Shown here piece by piece: positions 18,594-27,410 of a stretch of DNA of 64,000 bases. Made by a program: the position numbers and the translations under genes. The notes under the pieces were generated by a model that was not told the origin of the DNA, ran no database searches, and worked only from the letters and a program-made list of their open reading frames with translations. The DNA is from an uncultured Roseicyclus sp. (lineage in GTDB: Bacteria; Pseudomonadota; Alphaproteobacteria; Rhodobacterales; Rhodobacteraceae): contig CANLLF010000004.1 of NCBI GenBank assembly GCA_947491935.1, positions 248,001-312,000 on the forward strand. The letters run 5' to 3'. The first letter of the stretch is position 1; each line of letters begins with the position of its first letter.

Positions 18594-20333
18594 ATGGCCA
18601 AAGTCGCTGATTGGCTGGCAGGGCCGACCCGATCAATCTTTGCGCGTGCGGCGGCGATGTCGGCGGTCTCGACGCTTATCGTGGCCGTGGCCGCGATCGG
18701 CTTGTCGGTGTGGCAAACCACCCAAGTTGCGCGCGACGGCGTGCGAAACATGGCGGACATCGCCACCAGCAACTCGGCCGAACATCTCGCGGTTTACCTG
18801 CGCTTCGACAACAGGACGGCGGTGCAGGCCGAGCTGGATACATACGCCGAATTGGCCGGGGGCTACCTGCTGTCGGCATGGGTGTGGGATGCGTCGGGAC
18901 ATGTCGTTGCAGGCACGAATGTGCCGATCGGCGAGGATCTTGCAGACATCCACACCTTGCGCGACGCCGCCCTGGCGGATGGCCTGAGGCACAGCCCTGA
19001 CGGGTTCCTGATCGCCGAGCCGGTGATGTTCAATGGCACCGCAGCACCTGTCGGCGTGTTGGTCGTGCGCTGGTCACCGGGCGTGGTTCTGGACAAGCTG
19101 GTTGGTCAATGGATCATCGGGGTTGTCGCATTGACCCTGTTGTTTGGGGGGCTGACCCTGATTTCCGTTCGCCGCCTGCAAGCGACCGTCGGGCAGCCGA
19201 TCCACGCGGCGGAACAGGCCATGATCCGGGTGGCGGCTGGCGACTATGATCGCGCTGTTCCCATGCAGGACCGCGAAGATGAGGTCGGCTCGATCGCGCG
19301 CACGCTTGAAACCCTTCGGGCGCGTCTGTCCGAGGTGCGGCGAAGTGATGAGCAGCGTGAAGAAGCTCGCGCCATTCAGGCATCGGTGGTGAAGCGGCTG
19401 GCCGATGCCCTGGCGGCCCTGGCCCAAGGGGACTTGACGCATCGGATCGATGACGATCTCACCGAGAGCTACAATCGCCTGCGAACGGATTACAACATCG
19501 CGGTTCAGCATCTTGCGATTATGGTGGACGAGGTGTCGCGCAGTGTTGCCTCGGTCAGCGATGGTGCGGGTGCGATCCTGAAAAGCTCCGACGATCTGTC
19601 GCACCGCACTGAACGTCAGGCCTCGACTCTCGAAGAAACCGCCGCGGCGGTCGCCGAATTGACGGGATCAGTGCAAAGCGCGGCGGAGGGCGCGCAGGAT
19701 GTGGAATCCGTAGTGCTGGAAGCCTGTGCGTCAGCCGAAACGAGTGGCGTGGTGGTGCAATCGGCCATGGAGGCGATGACGGATATCGAGAAATCGTCGG
19801 CGCAGGTGGCCCAGATCGTAGGGTTGATCGACGAAATCGCGTTTCAAACCAACCTCTTGGCGCTGAACGCTGGCGTGGAGGCGGCCCGCGCGGGCGACGC
19901 GGGCCGGGGGTTCGCCGTCGTCGCCTCAGAGGTACGCGCCCTTGCGCAGCGGGCGTCGGACGCCGCGATGGAGATCAAATCCCTGATCGATCAATCGACG
20001 CAGCAGGTGCAGACTGGGGTCGATCTGGTTGGCCGGGCGGGGACTGCTTTGTCGGCGATCTCGACCAAGGTCGGATCGATCTCGACCCATGTGTCGAAAA
20101 TCGTCCAGGAGACGGTCGGTCAGGCCAACGGTCTTGGTGAAGTAAATGACGCTGTCAGCAGCCTTGATCGCGTCACGCAAAAGAATGCGGCGATGGTCGA
20201 GGAGAGCAATGCCGCGGTGCAAGCGTTGACTGTTGAGACGGATCGCATGTCCGATCTCGTCGCCCATTTCCGGGTTAATCTTCAGGCCACAACGGTATCG
20301 GAGACAGACATGGACGCCCAAGGCGCGGCCTAG
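18594..20333 (+). CDS. Methyl-accepting chemotaxis protein
   Basis: A 579-residue transmembrane chemoreceptor. Membrane helices lie at about residues 17-40 and 162-184, framing a periplasmic sensor domain of about 120 residues with no family I can name. HAMP-like segments follow (residues about 186-240 and again near 270-320). The cytoplasmic signalling tip is canonical: [20 protein letters not shown], then [18 protein letters not shown]. It should feed CheA/CheW, but no che genes are nearby, so it is an orphan receptor. The C-terminus lacks an NWETF-like pentapeptide. Confidence 0.95.
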   Translation: MAKVADWLAGPTRSIFARAAAMSAVSTLIVAVAAIGLSVWQTTQVARDGVRNMADIATSNSAEHLAVYLRFDNRTAVQAELDTYAELAGGYLLSAWVWDASGHVVAGTNVPIGEDLADIHTLRDAALADGLRHSPDGFLIAEPVMFNGTAAPVGVLVVRWSPGVVLDKLVGQWIIGVVALTLLFGGLTLISVRRLQATVGQPIHAAEQAMIRVAAGDYDRAVPMQDREDEVGSIARTLETLRARLSEVRRSDEQREEARAIQASVVKRLADALAALAQGDLTHRIDDDLTESYNRLRTDYNIAVQHLAIMVDEVSRSVASVSDGAGAILKSSDDLSHRTERQASTLEETAAAVAELTGSVQSAAEGAQDVESVVLEACASAETSGVVVQSAMEAMTDIEKSSAQVAQIVGLIDEIAFQTNLLALNAGVEAARAGDAGRGFAVVASEVRALAQRASDAAMEIKSLIDQSTQQVQTGVDLVGRAGTALSAISTKVGSISTHVSKIVQETVGQANGLGEVNDAVSSLDRVTQKNAAMVEESNAAVQALTVETDRMSDLVAHFRVNLQATTVSETDMDAQGAA

Positions 20334-20387
20334 GACCGCGATTCGACAGCGAGCTCCGTCGGCCGCGACGGGGCGGAATACCGGACG

Positions 20388-21608
20388 CTATTCAGCCGCT
20401 ATGTGACGTTCAACCGGTGTGGGCCAGGCATATCCGTCCCGCGTCTGCGGGGTTTTGATGCCCAAAACAGATCCGGCGATTTGGGTTCGCAGGATCTGGG
20501 CCGTGCCACCGCCGATGGTGAACATCCGCACATCACGATACATGCGTTCCAGTGGCTCACGGTCGCTGTAGCCTCGCGCACCGAACATCTGGAGCGCGTC
20601 GTTCACCACCTTGATGCCCATTTCGGACGCAAAAAGCTTGGCCCGCGCCGCCATGGTCATATCGGGAAACCGGCTGCCGTTCGGGCCACGGGACCGCGCG
20701 GCCTCGTGCAGAAGAAGACGCCCGGCATGGATCTGTGTATCCATGTCGGCCAGCATCCATTGAAGGCCCTGGAATTCAGCCAATGGGCGCCCGAATTGCT
20801 GTCGCTCCAACAGATAGGATGTCGCGCGCTCATGGGCGCCCGCCGCGACGCCCAGGGCAATGGTGCCGGCCCCCACGCGCTGGGAATTGTAGGCGTTCAT
20901 CAGATCCGCGAAGCCGCGTTTCAGGCCGGACGGTGGGGTCAGGAGCCACTTTTCGTCGACCACCAAATCATTGAACCGTAGCTCGGCCTCGGGCATGCCG
21001 CAGAGCCCCAGCGTGTGTTCCCGCCCAACGACTTCGAAGCCGTCCGGGATGTCTCCATTCATGGGATCGGCAAAGACAATGAACCCGCCGATGCCCTGCT
21101 CATAACCCGCCTCGTCCAGCACACGCGCGAAAATGAGGTGGAGCTTCGACACACCACCCCCGGTGATCCAGTGCTTGCACCCGTTCAGCACGTAGGCATT
21201 TCCGCGTTTCCGGGCCGTTGTGCGCATCTCGGTCGCGGCGCTTCCGGCGTCGGGTTCCGTGATGCAAATCGCAGGCTTGTCGCCAGCCAGAACATGAGGC
21301 GCACAAAACGCCTTCTGTTCGTCGGTTCCATAGGCCATCACGGCGCTGATACCGCCCATATTCGCCTCCACGACCACGCGGGCGGTCAAGGTGCAAGCCT
21401 TGGCGATCTCTTCCACGACCATGACAACATCCAGAAAACTGGCGCCTTGGCCGCCCAGTTCCGTGGGGATCGACATGCCCATGATACCGGCATCCGCGAG
21501 GTCCTGAACGTTGCTCCAGCAATAGCTGCGCGACCTGTCCCAATGGGCGGCTCGGCTGGCAAAAGCAGGGGCGAGGTCTTTGGCGGCGGCGACAAGCGGA
21601 TGCGTCAT
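20388..21608 (-). CDS. Acyl-CoA dehydrogenase-fold enzyme of the 3-sulfinopropanoyl-CoA desulfinase type
   Basis: The 406-residue protein has the full acyl-CoA dehydrogenase fold (CITEPDAGSAATEM, HWITGGGVSKLHLIFARV, QFGRPLAEFQGLQWMLADM, FTIGGGTAQILRTQ). It lacks the usual catalytic glutamate: the matching segment reads AYNSQRVGAG, with Gln243. It also has Arg77 in ACTLTARVVVEANMG. These match, from memory, Arg84 and Gln246 of the Advenella desulfinase AcdDPN7, which releases sulfite from 3-sulfinopropanoyl-CoA, and the surrounding sequence is very similar. The start chosen is the ATG at 21608; a GTG at 21638 is possible. A LysR gene is divergent at 21725. Confidence 0.85.
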   Translation of the reverse strand: MTHPLVAAAKDLAPAFASRAAHWDRSRSYCWSNVQDLADAGIMGMSIPTELGGQGASFLDVVMVVEEIAKACTLTARVVVEANMGGISAVMAYGTDEQKAFCAPHVLAGDKPAICITEPDAGSAATEMRTTARKRGNAYVLNGCKHWITGGGVSKLHLIFARVLDEAGYEQGIGGFIVFADPMNGDIPDGFEVVGREHTLGLCGMPEAELRFNDLVVDEKWLLTPPSGLKRGFADLMNAYNSQRVGAGTIALGVAAGAHERATSYLLERQQFGRPLAEFQGLQWMLADMDTQIHAGRLLLHEAARSRGPNGSRFPDMTMAARAKLFASEMGIKVVNDALQMFGARGYSDREPLERMYRDVRMFTIGGGTAQILRTQIAGSVLGIKTPQTRDGYAWPTPVERHIAAE

Positions 21609-21644
21609 GATTGATGTGCTTTCGGATGCGATGTTCACAAAAGA

Positions 21645-21658
21645 GTGATGACCATCAC
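21645..21658. promoter_or_regulatory. Inverted repeat, candidate LysR-regulator binding site
   Basis: GTGATG-AC-CATCAC is a perfect 6-bp inverted repeat with a 2-bp spacer in the shared upstream region of the desulfinase-like gene and the LysR gene. A second shorter dyad, AAGAT-TTG-ATCTT, lies at 21691-21703. LysR regulators usually bind such dyads in the divergent promoter region and control the neighbour plus themselves. The assignment rests on position and symmetry only. Confidence 0.45.
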
Positions 21659-21724
21659 CCTACAGGTCCTGTAATCCACTTCCATCGAATAAGATTTGAT
21701 CTTAAATTCATCAAAGCTGAAGTT

Positions 21725-22588
21725 ATGCAAACGCGATCCCTGAGAACACTTGTAAAGATCTCGAAGGTTGGGTCCTTTGTCCAAGCAGCGGACCAGTTGG
21801 GCATGACGCTTTCGGCGCTTTCAATGCAGATGAAGGCCCTTGAGGCCGAACTGGGCGTGGCCCTGTTTGACCGCACCGTCCGGCCCCCGCGCCTGACGCC
21901 CGTTGGGCATTCGGTGATCGATGAGGCAATCCCCTTGTTGCGGCGCGAGGACAGCTTGCTGGACATGTGTCGCCCTGGTGATGAATTGGTGGGCCGGTTC
22001 AAACTTGGCTTCGTGACAACCGCGGCCGTCCGAGTCCTCCCGCACGTCCTGAAGGCCGCGCAGACATTGGCGCCGCGGGCGACGTTCGAGGTTGAAACAG
22101 GCCTGTCCGCTGGGCTTCAGGACAAGGTTCTGAATGGTCAGATCGACATCGCGGTGGTGACAGATGCCGATGGGCTGCCGGGACAACTCTCCACACGCCG
22201 TCTGCGCCGGGAACCGTTTGTTTTTGCCGCTCACAGGGGGCTTCTCGAGGACGGGCTGGCCGGGCTTCTGAATAACCAGACATTCTTCCACTTCATGCCG
22301 GATACAGGGATCGGCAAACTGATCGCGCATGCAATGGCCGATCAAGCCCGCCCGCGTGACGCCAACACGATTGTCCTGGATAACCTCGAGGCGATCATGG
22401 AATGTGTCGCGGCGGGCCTTGGCTTCACGCTTCTTCCCGTGCCGGACGTGGACAGATACCTGACCGCCGATATCGAAAAGCTCGCGGCACCATCCTCGCT
22501 CCGCCGCAATCTCGTGCTGGCGACATTGCGGGACGGAACAATGGCACGGCGCGAAGAGGCAATCGCGGCGCTGTTTTCGGTGGAGTGA
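21725..22588 (+). CDS. LysR family transcriptional regulator
   Basis: A 287-residue LysR-type regulator. The N-terminal winged helix reads RTLVKISKVGSFVQAADQLG, then LSALSMQMKALEAELGVALF and a DRTVRPPRLTPVG end; the C-terminal part is a two-lobed effector-binding domain (FKLGFVTTAAVRVLPHVL and ECVAAGLGFTLLPVP). The start is the ATG at 21725, with only a weak AAGCTGAAG upstream; the frame is open to 21611 but without homology. Its divergent position suggests that it controls the acyl-CoA dehydrogenase-like desulfinase gene, perhaps in response to a sulfur-containing acid or its CoA ester. Confidence 0.93.
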   Translation: MQTRSLRTLVKISKVGSFVQAADQLGMTLSALSMQMKALEAELGVALFDRTVRPPRLTPVGHSVIDEAIPLLRREDSLLDMCRPGDELVGRFKLGFVTTAAVRVLPHVLKAAQTLAPRATFEVETGLSAGLQDKVLNGQIDIAVVTDADGLPGQLSTRRLRREPFVFAAHRGLLEDGLAGLLNNQTFFHFMPDTGIGKLIAHAMADQARPRDANTIVLDNLEAIMECVAAGLGFTLLPVPDVDRYLTADIEKLAAPSSLRRNLVLATLRDGTMARREEAIAALFSVE

Positions 22589-22681
22589 GAAAACCGGGAA
22601 GGCCGCAAATTGTGCGTATCGGCTCGACTTTGGGAAACCGTTCAAGCCGCAGATGACCCAGCCACATTTCGAATTGGAAAA

Positions 22682-22757
22682 TGGTGAGCCCGACAGGATT
22701 CGAACCTGTGACCAATTGATTAAAAGTCAACTGCTCTACCAACTGAGCTACGGGCCC
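22682..22757 (-). tRNA. tRNA-Lys (anticodon TTT)
   Basis: The minus strand forms a 76-nt cloverleaf with encoded CCA. The acceptor stem starts GGGCCCG; the D arm has GCTCAGTTGGTAGAGC; the anticodon stem GTTGA/TCAAT encloses CTTTTAA, giving anticodon TTT; the T arm holds AGGTTCGAATCCT. It lies between the LysR gene and dapF. Confidence 0.97.
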
Positions 22758-22865
22758 ACTCAGGGGCCGTTACCTATGGCCGCGCCTCAGGTCCGTCAAG
22801 CGAAAATCCCTGGCCTGTCGCCAAGGGGTCTTTGAACCGCGTCCGTGTTCTCGTATATGCGCCCA

Positions 22866-23705
22866 ATGCCCGATCAGGACACATATCCCGGCCTGCCTTT
22901 TCTGAAGATGCATGGCCTTGGCAACGACTTTGTCGTGATCGACGCCCGCGGCGGACCGCGGACGATAACGCCCGCCTTGGCGCAGGCGCTGGGGGACCGA
23001 CACAGGGGCGTGGGATTCGATCAGCTGGCCGTGGTGGAAACCGGCGACGACAGTGATCTGACGCTGACCTTCTGGAACACGGATGGCTCCTCGTCCGGGG
23101 CCTGCGGGAACGCGACGCGCTGCATCGCCCGGCGCGAGATGGAATTGACCGGCAGGCATCGCATCACGCTGCGCACGGAACGCGGCTTGCTGGAGGCGGT
23201 TGATGCCGGCAATGGGCTGACCTCGGTGAATATGGGGCAGCCGGTGATGTCGTGGCAGGGCATTCCCCTGAAGGGCGCGTGCGATACGCTGAGCCTGCCC
23301 ATCGACGGTGCGCCGGTGGCCACTGGCATGGGCAACCCGCACTGCACGTTTTTTGTGGAGGATGCAGATGCCGTCGATCTTGAAACGCTCGGTGCGAAAT
23401 ACGAGCGTCACCCGCTCTTCCCCGAACGGACGAATGTGCAGTTTGCCCATGTGATCGACGAAAACCACCTGCGCATGCGGGTATGGGAACGGGGTGTGGG
23501 TGTGACGCTTGCCTCCGGCTCGTCGTCCTGTGCGGTTACCGTGGCTGCGGCCCGCCGGGGGTTGACCGGTCGCAAGGTGCGCCTTGCGCTTGACGGGGGC
23601 GAGATCGCGGTGGAGTGGCGCGACGACGGTGTCTGGATGACGGGCCCAACGGCACATGTGTTCTCGGGCGAATTGACGCCCGCCTTCCTGGATGGATTGG
23701 TGTGA
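22866..23705 (+). CDS. dapF: Diaminopimelate epimerase DapF, variant active site
   Basis: DapF turns LL-diaminopimelate into the meso form for lysine and peptidoglycan. The fold signatures are clear: FLKMHGLGNDFVVIDARG at the N-terminus, Cys80 in SGACGNATRC, and MGNPHCTFFV. The second catalytic cysteine usually lies in an ACGSGACA-type motif; here this reads ASGSSSCA, so the usual position is Ser217 and only Cys222 remains. I recall this variant in other Rhodobacteraceae. No start has a good ribosome binding site; the ATG at 22866 is chosen, with 22857 (ATG) and 22845 (GTG) as alternatives. The stop shares one base with the mtaB start. Confidence 0.93.
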   Translation: MPDQDTYPGLPFLKMHGLGNDFVVIDARGGPRTITPALAQALGDRHRGVGFDQLAVVETGDDSDLTLTFWNTDGSSSGACGNATRCIARREMELTGRHRITLRTERGLLEAVDAGNGLTSVNMGQPVMSWQGIPLKGACDTLSLPIDGAPVATGMGNPHCTFFVEDADAVDLETLGAKYERHPLFPERTNVQFAHVIDENHLRMRVWERGVGVTLASGSSSCAVTVAAARRGLTGRKVRLALDGGEIAVEWRDDGVWMTGPTAHVFSGELTPAFLDGLV

Positions 23706-25003
23706 TGGACGCCAAGGCCCCCGTTTTCCACACGCTGGGTTGCAGGCTCAACGCCTATGAGACCGAAGCGATGCGCGAGATGAGTGCCGCGGCCGGCGTG
23801 CAGGATGCGGTGATCGTGAATACCTGCGCCGTGACGGGGGAAGCCGTGCGCAAGGCGCGGCAGGAGATCCGCAAACTGCATCGCGACAACCCGAACGCCA
23901 AGCTGATCGTGACCGGCTGCGCCGCCCAGACGGAGCCCGAAACGTTCCAGGCCATGGAGGAGGTTGATCTTGTCCTTGGCAATTCTGAAAAGATGAACCC
24001 GGCCACGTGGCAGGCCCTTCCCGCTGATTTCATTGGCGAAACCGAAAAGGTGCGGGTCAATGACATCATGTCGGTTCGCGAAACGGCGGAGCATCTGATC
24101 GACGGGTTCGGCACGCGGTCCCGCGCCTATGTGCAGGTCCAGAATGGCTGCGATCACCGCTGCACGTTCTGCATCATCCCCTTTGGGCGCGGCAATTCGC
24201 GGTCTGTCCCCGCGGGCGTTGTGGTGGAGCAGATCAAGCGCCTGGTGGATCGCGGCTATAATGAGGTGGTGCTGACGGGCGTCGATATGACGTCCTGGGG
24301 TGCGGATTTGCCCGGTGAGCCGAAACTGGGCGATCTGGTAATGCGGATCCTCAAACTGGTGCCGGATCTGCCGCGCCTGCGCATCTCCTCCATCGATTCC
24401 ATCGAGGTGGACGAGAACCTGATGCAGGCCATCGCGACCGAGCCACGCCTTATGCCGCATCTGCATCTGAGCCTGCAGCATGGCGATGACCTGATCCTGA
24501 AGCGGATGAAGCGCCGCCATCTGCGCGATGACGCGATCGCGTTCTGCGAAGAGGCCCGGCGCCTGCGTCCCGACATCACCTTCGGGGCCGATATCATTGC
24601 AGGCTTTCCGACGGAAACAGACGCGCATTTCGAGAACTCGCTGAGGCTCGTCGGCGACTGCGATCTGACGTGGCTGCATGTCTTCCCCTATAGCCCGCGC
24701 CGTGGCACGCCTGCGGCCCGGATGCCCCAGGTCGATGGGCCCACGATCAAAGCCCGCGCGAAGCAATTACGCGAAGCGGGAGACGCGGCTGTGATCCGCC
24801 ACCTTTCCGAACAGCGGGGGCGCGTGCACGAGGTCCTGTTGGAAAATCCGCGCATGGGGCGGACGGAACACTTCGCCGAAGTGACCTTTGACGAGGATCA
24901 GGATGTGGGTGCGGTCGTGACGGCGGACATCACCGGCCACGATACCCGCCGTCTTCTTGGGTCGGTCGCCAACAGACCCCAGCAAATGCAAAGCCATGGA
25001 TGA
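23705..25003 (+). CDS. mtaB: tRNA t6A37 methylthiotransferase MtaB
   Basis: MtaB adds a methylthio group to t6A at position 37 of ANN-decoding tRNAs. The 432-residue protein has the three domains in order: an N-terminal cluster domain with Cys13, Cys41 and Cys72; a radical SAM domain with CxxxCxxC at Cys149, Cys153 and Cys156 (NGCDHRCTFCIIPFGRG); and a C-terminal TRAM-like domain (HEVLLENPRMGRTEHFAEV). The ATG at 23705 overlaps the dapF stop (TGATG), showing translational coupling. A decayed second copy of the C-terminal part lies about 640 nt downstream. Confidence 0.96.
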   Translation: MDAKAPVFHTLGCRLNAYETEAMREMSAAAGVQDAVIVNTCAVTGEAVRKARQEIRKLHRDNPNAKLIVTGCAAQTEPETFQAMEEVDLVLGNSEKMNPATWQALPADFIGETEKVRVNDIMSVRETAEHLIDGFGTRSRAYVQVQNGCDHRCTFCIIPFGRGNSRSVPAGVVVEQIKRLVDRGYNEVVLTGVDMTSWGADLPGEPKLGDLVMRILKLVPDLPRLRISSIDSIEVDENLMQAIATEPRLMPHLHLSLQHGDDLILKRMKRRHLRDDAIAFCEEARRLRPDITFGADIIAGFPTETDAHFENSLRLVGDCDLTWLHVFPYSPRRGTPAARMPQVDGPTIKARAKQLREAGDAAVIRHLSEQRGRVHEVLLENPRMGRTEHFAEVTFDEDQDVGAVVTADITGHDTRRLLGSVANRPQQMQSHG

Positions 25004-25535
25004 GAGTGCCCGCCTGCGGCAGGGATTTGGATTCACGGAAGATGAACTGTCCCTCAACAAGCGGGGGGAGTTGTCGCCGAACCAGTTGAAACAGGTCAAG
25101 GCCCGGCGGCGCTTGCAGGGGAAAGCCGGTCGCGTCGCCGTGCTGGTTTTCACGATGATGGCCACCGGGTTCACGATTTTCGCAGTGATGCTTGACGGCA
25201 GCGGGAGTGAGCAGGCCCGGCCGTTTTTGTTGGGATTTGCAGGGTTCATGTGGATTGTTCTCGGCGTGGTCGCCCTGCTTCAACATGCGGGCACCAAAGA
25301 TCTGAAGGCGGCGCGTGTGAGCGTGCTGGAAGGCCCCGTCCGGTTGCGCAAGAAAACGGTTCGAACGCCTGAAACCAAGCTCGGGACGGCGTTTATCGTT
25401 TCGGTCGCACGAACGCGCTTTCAGTTGGAAACGCCGGAGCAATTCGATGCATTGCAAGACGGGGCGGCGTATCGGTTCCATCTGGTGCGCAACGCGCGCG
25501 TACCCTTGATCCTGTCGGTCGAATGTATGTCGTGA
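24996..25535 (+). CDS. Small membrane protein of unknown function
   Basis: A 179-residue protein starting at the ATG at 24996, overlapping the end of mtaB by 8 nt. It has a charged N-terminal part, two hydrophobic helices (VAVLVFTMMATGFTIFAVML and FLLGFAGFMWIVLGVVALLQ, near residues 47-66 and 77-97) and a soluble C-terminal domain of about 80 residues rich in basic residues and beta strands. I do not recognise the family. Coupling to mtaB suggests co-expression only. Confidence 0.7.
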   Translation: MDESARLRQGFGFTEDELSLNKRGELSPNQLKQVKARRRLQGKAGRVAVLVFTMMATGFTIFAVMLDGSGSEQARPFLLGFAGFMWIVLGVVALLQHAGTKDLKAARVSVLEGPVRLRKKTVRTPETKLGTAFIVSVARTRFQLETPEQFDALQDGAAYRFHLVRNARVPLILSVECMS

Positions 25536-25640
25536 AGGCCGGGTTGCTTACGCCCTATTTTGGAGATCAATGGCGCCCTTGATATCCGTCGCGCGTCAAC
25601 AATACGAAGACGTGGGGCCTGTTGCCCTCTCCCTTGCCGT

Positions 25641-25811
25641 CGCGATCACCTGTCCAAACAGATAGGGCAAATGCACAACATTCTTGGGGAAAACCCGCGC
25701 ATGGGGCGGGCGGAACAATTCACCGAGGTTGCATTTGCAAGCGATCAGCCGGAAGGCCAGATTGTTAGCGCACGTATCGTTGGACAGGATGGGCGGCCAA
25801 TGCACGCTTGA
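25641..25811 (+). pseudogene. Decayed second copy of the MtaB C-terminal (TRAM) segment
   Basis: The frame from 25641 to the TGA at 25811 encodes 56 residues that align with the C-terminal part of the MtaB protein in this window. By my hand alignment 28 of 55 positions are identical, including the run ENPRMGR and the E-F-EV-F pattern after it. The methylthiotransferase domains are absent, and the upstream part of the frame shows no MtaB similarity. This looks like a remnant of a paralogous or transferred mtaB. An alternative is a real small protein starting at the ATG at 25671, but without a ribosome binding site that is less likely. Confidence 0.7.
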
Positions 25812-25845
25812 AGCTCCGGCGGACGATCAGACGCGGAGAGTAACG

Positions 25846-26499
25846 ATGCACCCCAATCCCGCCTTTCGCAACGAACCGGAATTCACGAACCTCGCGCTGT
25901 GTCGCAAACGGGGCTTTGGCATGTTGTGCCTGAATGCGGACCAGGCCCCGCTGATCAGCCACGTCCCGTTTTTTCTAGACGATGCGGGGAAGACCGCCGA
26001 ATTGCATCTGGTCCGGTCCAACCCCATCGCGCGAATGGTGACGAAGGCCACGCCGTGCGTGATCGCCGTAAGCGGGCCCGATGGCTACGTCTCTCCGGAT
26101 TGGTACGATACGCCCGACCAGGTTCCGACGTGGAACTATGTGGCTGTGCATTTGCGGGGCGTCCTGCATCCGATGGATGGTGGGTTGATGCGCGAGCATC
26201 TGGATCGTCTGTCCAACCATTTTGAAGGGCGGTTGGCGCCCAAACCGGTCTGGACCACAAACAAGATGTCGGACGATGCGCTGGAGCGGATGATGCGTCA
26301 GATCGTTCCGTTCCGGTTCGAGGTGCAGGAGGTCGACGGCACCTGGAAGCTGAACCAGAACAAAACCGATGCTGCGCGCGCCGGTGCGGCGGAGGCGATC
26401 AAGCAAAGCCCCATTGGCCATGAGGTCGATACCCTGGGCGCATTGATGACCGGTGGCGTGCCATCGATAGACAAGGGCGCCCCGCTTACCTACATCTGA
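25846..26499 (+). CDS. PaiB-like FMN-binding negative regulator
   Basis: A 217-residue protein of the PaiB family, which has a flavin-reductase-like split barrel and is called a negative regulator in Bacillus (sporulation and protease genes). Family marks are MHPNPAFRN at the start, LISHVPFFLD, HLVRSNPIARM, YVSPDWYDTPDQVPTWNYVA and FRFEVQEVDGTWKLNQNK. The ATG at 25846 has GGAGAG 6 nt upstream. A longer frame from 25684 overlaps the MtaB remnant and lacks homology. The true function in this group is uncertain; flavin binding is likely. Confidence 0.93.
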   Translation: MHPNPAFRNEPEFTNLALCRKRGFGMLCLNADQAPLISHVPFFLDDAGKTAELHLVRSNPIARMVTKATPCVIAVSGPDGYVSPDWYDTPDQVPTWNYVAVHLRGVLHPMDGGLMREHLDRLSNHFEGRLAPKPVWTTNKMSDDALERMMRQIVPFRFEVQEVDGTWKLNQNKTDAARAGAAEAIKQSPIGHEVDTLGALMTGGVPSIDKGAPLTYI

Positions 26500-26529
26500 G
26501 GGGACGCTCTTCGATGGAGGACGACCCGG

Positions 26530-26811
26530 ATGGCCCTACAGATGACCCCACTTGCGTGGCTGGCGCTGCGATACGGCGCGATGGCGGCCGCCGGTTTCGC
26601 CATGGCCCGGTTTGCGCCCCATGGCCGGTTTTCCGGCGCGGTGGAACAGCAGATGGACGCCGCCCCGAGGGGACTGCGCCTGCGCAAGGCGCGGGGGCAG
26701 ATATCGGCATCGGTGCGGGCGACACGGAATTGGCGGATCGGCCGGTTTGGCCCGAAGTTTCAGATTGATGGTACGGCGCTGGCGCGCTTGAAGGTAAGGC
26801 GAGTGACATGA
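26530..26811 (+). CDS. Small hypothetical protein
   Basis: A 93-residue basic protein with one N-terminal hydrophobic helix (LAWLALRYGAMAAAGFAMAR, about residues 8-27) and an arginine-rich C-terminal half. The ATG at 26530 follows a GGAGG sequence. The stop overlaps the glutathione transferase start by 4 nt (ATGA), so both genes are probably co-translated. No known domain was recognised. Confidence 0.6.
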   Translation: MALQMTPLAWLALRYGAMAAAGFAMARFAPHGRFSGAVEQQMDAAPRGLRLRKARGQISASVRATRNWRIGRFGPKFQIDGTALARLKVRRVT

Positions 26812-27410
26812 TACAATTGCTGGGTTCGGACGCGTCCCCGTTTGTTCGCAAAGCACGGGTGCTGATTGCGGAGGCGGGCATCAAGGATGTGCCCTATGTT
26901 GTGGTCACGGCCACGCCAATGGGCGGTGACGATCAGATCAACGCGGCCAATCCACTGGGCAAGATTCCGGCGCTGGTGCGGGAGAGCGGGCCGACGATCT
27001 ATGACAGTAACGTGGTCTGCCGGTTCCTTGATGAGCGCGCCGGGGCCGGGTTCTATCCCGCTGCACGCCTGTGGGAAACGCTGACGCTGGAGGCCACCGG
27101 TGACGGCATCATGGAAGCCGCGGTGGGCATCGTCTACGAGAAGCGCCTGCGCCCGGAAGAGCTGTGGTGGAACGATTGGTTTAACGCGCAATGGGTGAAG
27201 GTCACCCGATCGCTGGATGCGATTGAGCGGCAGTGGATGAGCCACCTTTACGGGCCGCTCGACATGGGCCAGATCTCAGTTGCCTGTGCATTGGGTTATC
27301 TGGATTTGCGCCACGGGGATCGCGATTGGCGCTCGGGCCGGGACGCGCTGGCGGCGTGGTACAAGATCTTCAGCGCCCGCCCCTCGATGGTGGAGACAGC
27401 GCCCGCGTGA
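26808..27410 (+). CDS. Glutathione S-transferase family protein
   Basis: A 200-residue protein with the thioredoxin-like N-terminal domain (LLGSDASPFVRKARVLIAEA, with Ser at the position that activates glutathione in bacterial types, then NPLGKIPALV and IYDSNVVCRFLDE) and an all-helical C-terminal domain (ISVACALGYLDLRHGDRDW). It probably conjugates glutathione to an electrophile or acts as a reductase; the substrate is unknown. The gene is the middle of a tightly overlapping run of three genes, with 4-nt overlaps on both sides. Confidence 0.9.
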   Translation: MIQLLGSDASPFVRKARVLIAEAGIKDVPYVVVTATPMGGDDQINAANPLGKIPALVRESGPTIYDSNVVCRFLDERAGAGFYPAARLWETLTLEATGDGIMEAAVGIVYEKRLRPEELWWNDWFNAQWVKVTRSLDAIERQWMSHLYGPLDMGQISVACALGYLDLRHGDRDWRSGRDALAAWYKIFSARPSMVETAPA

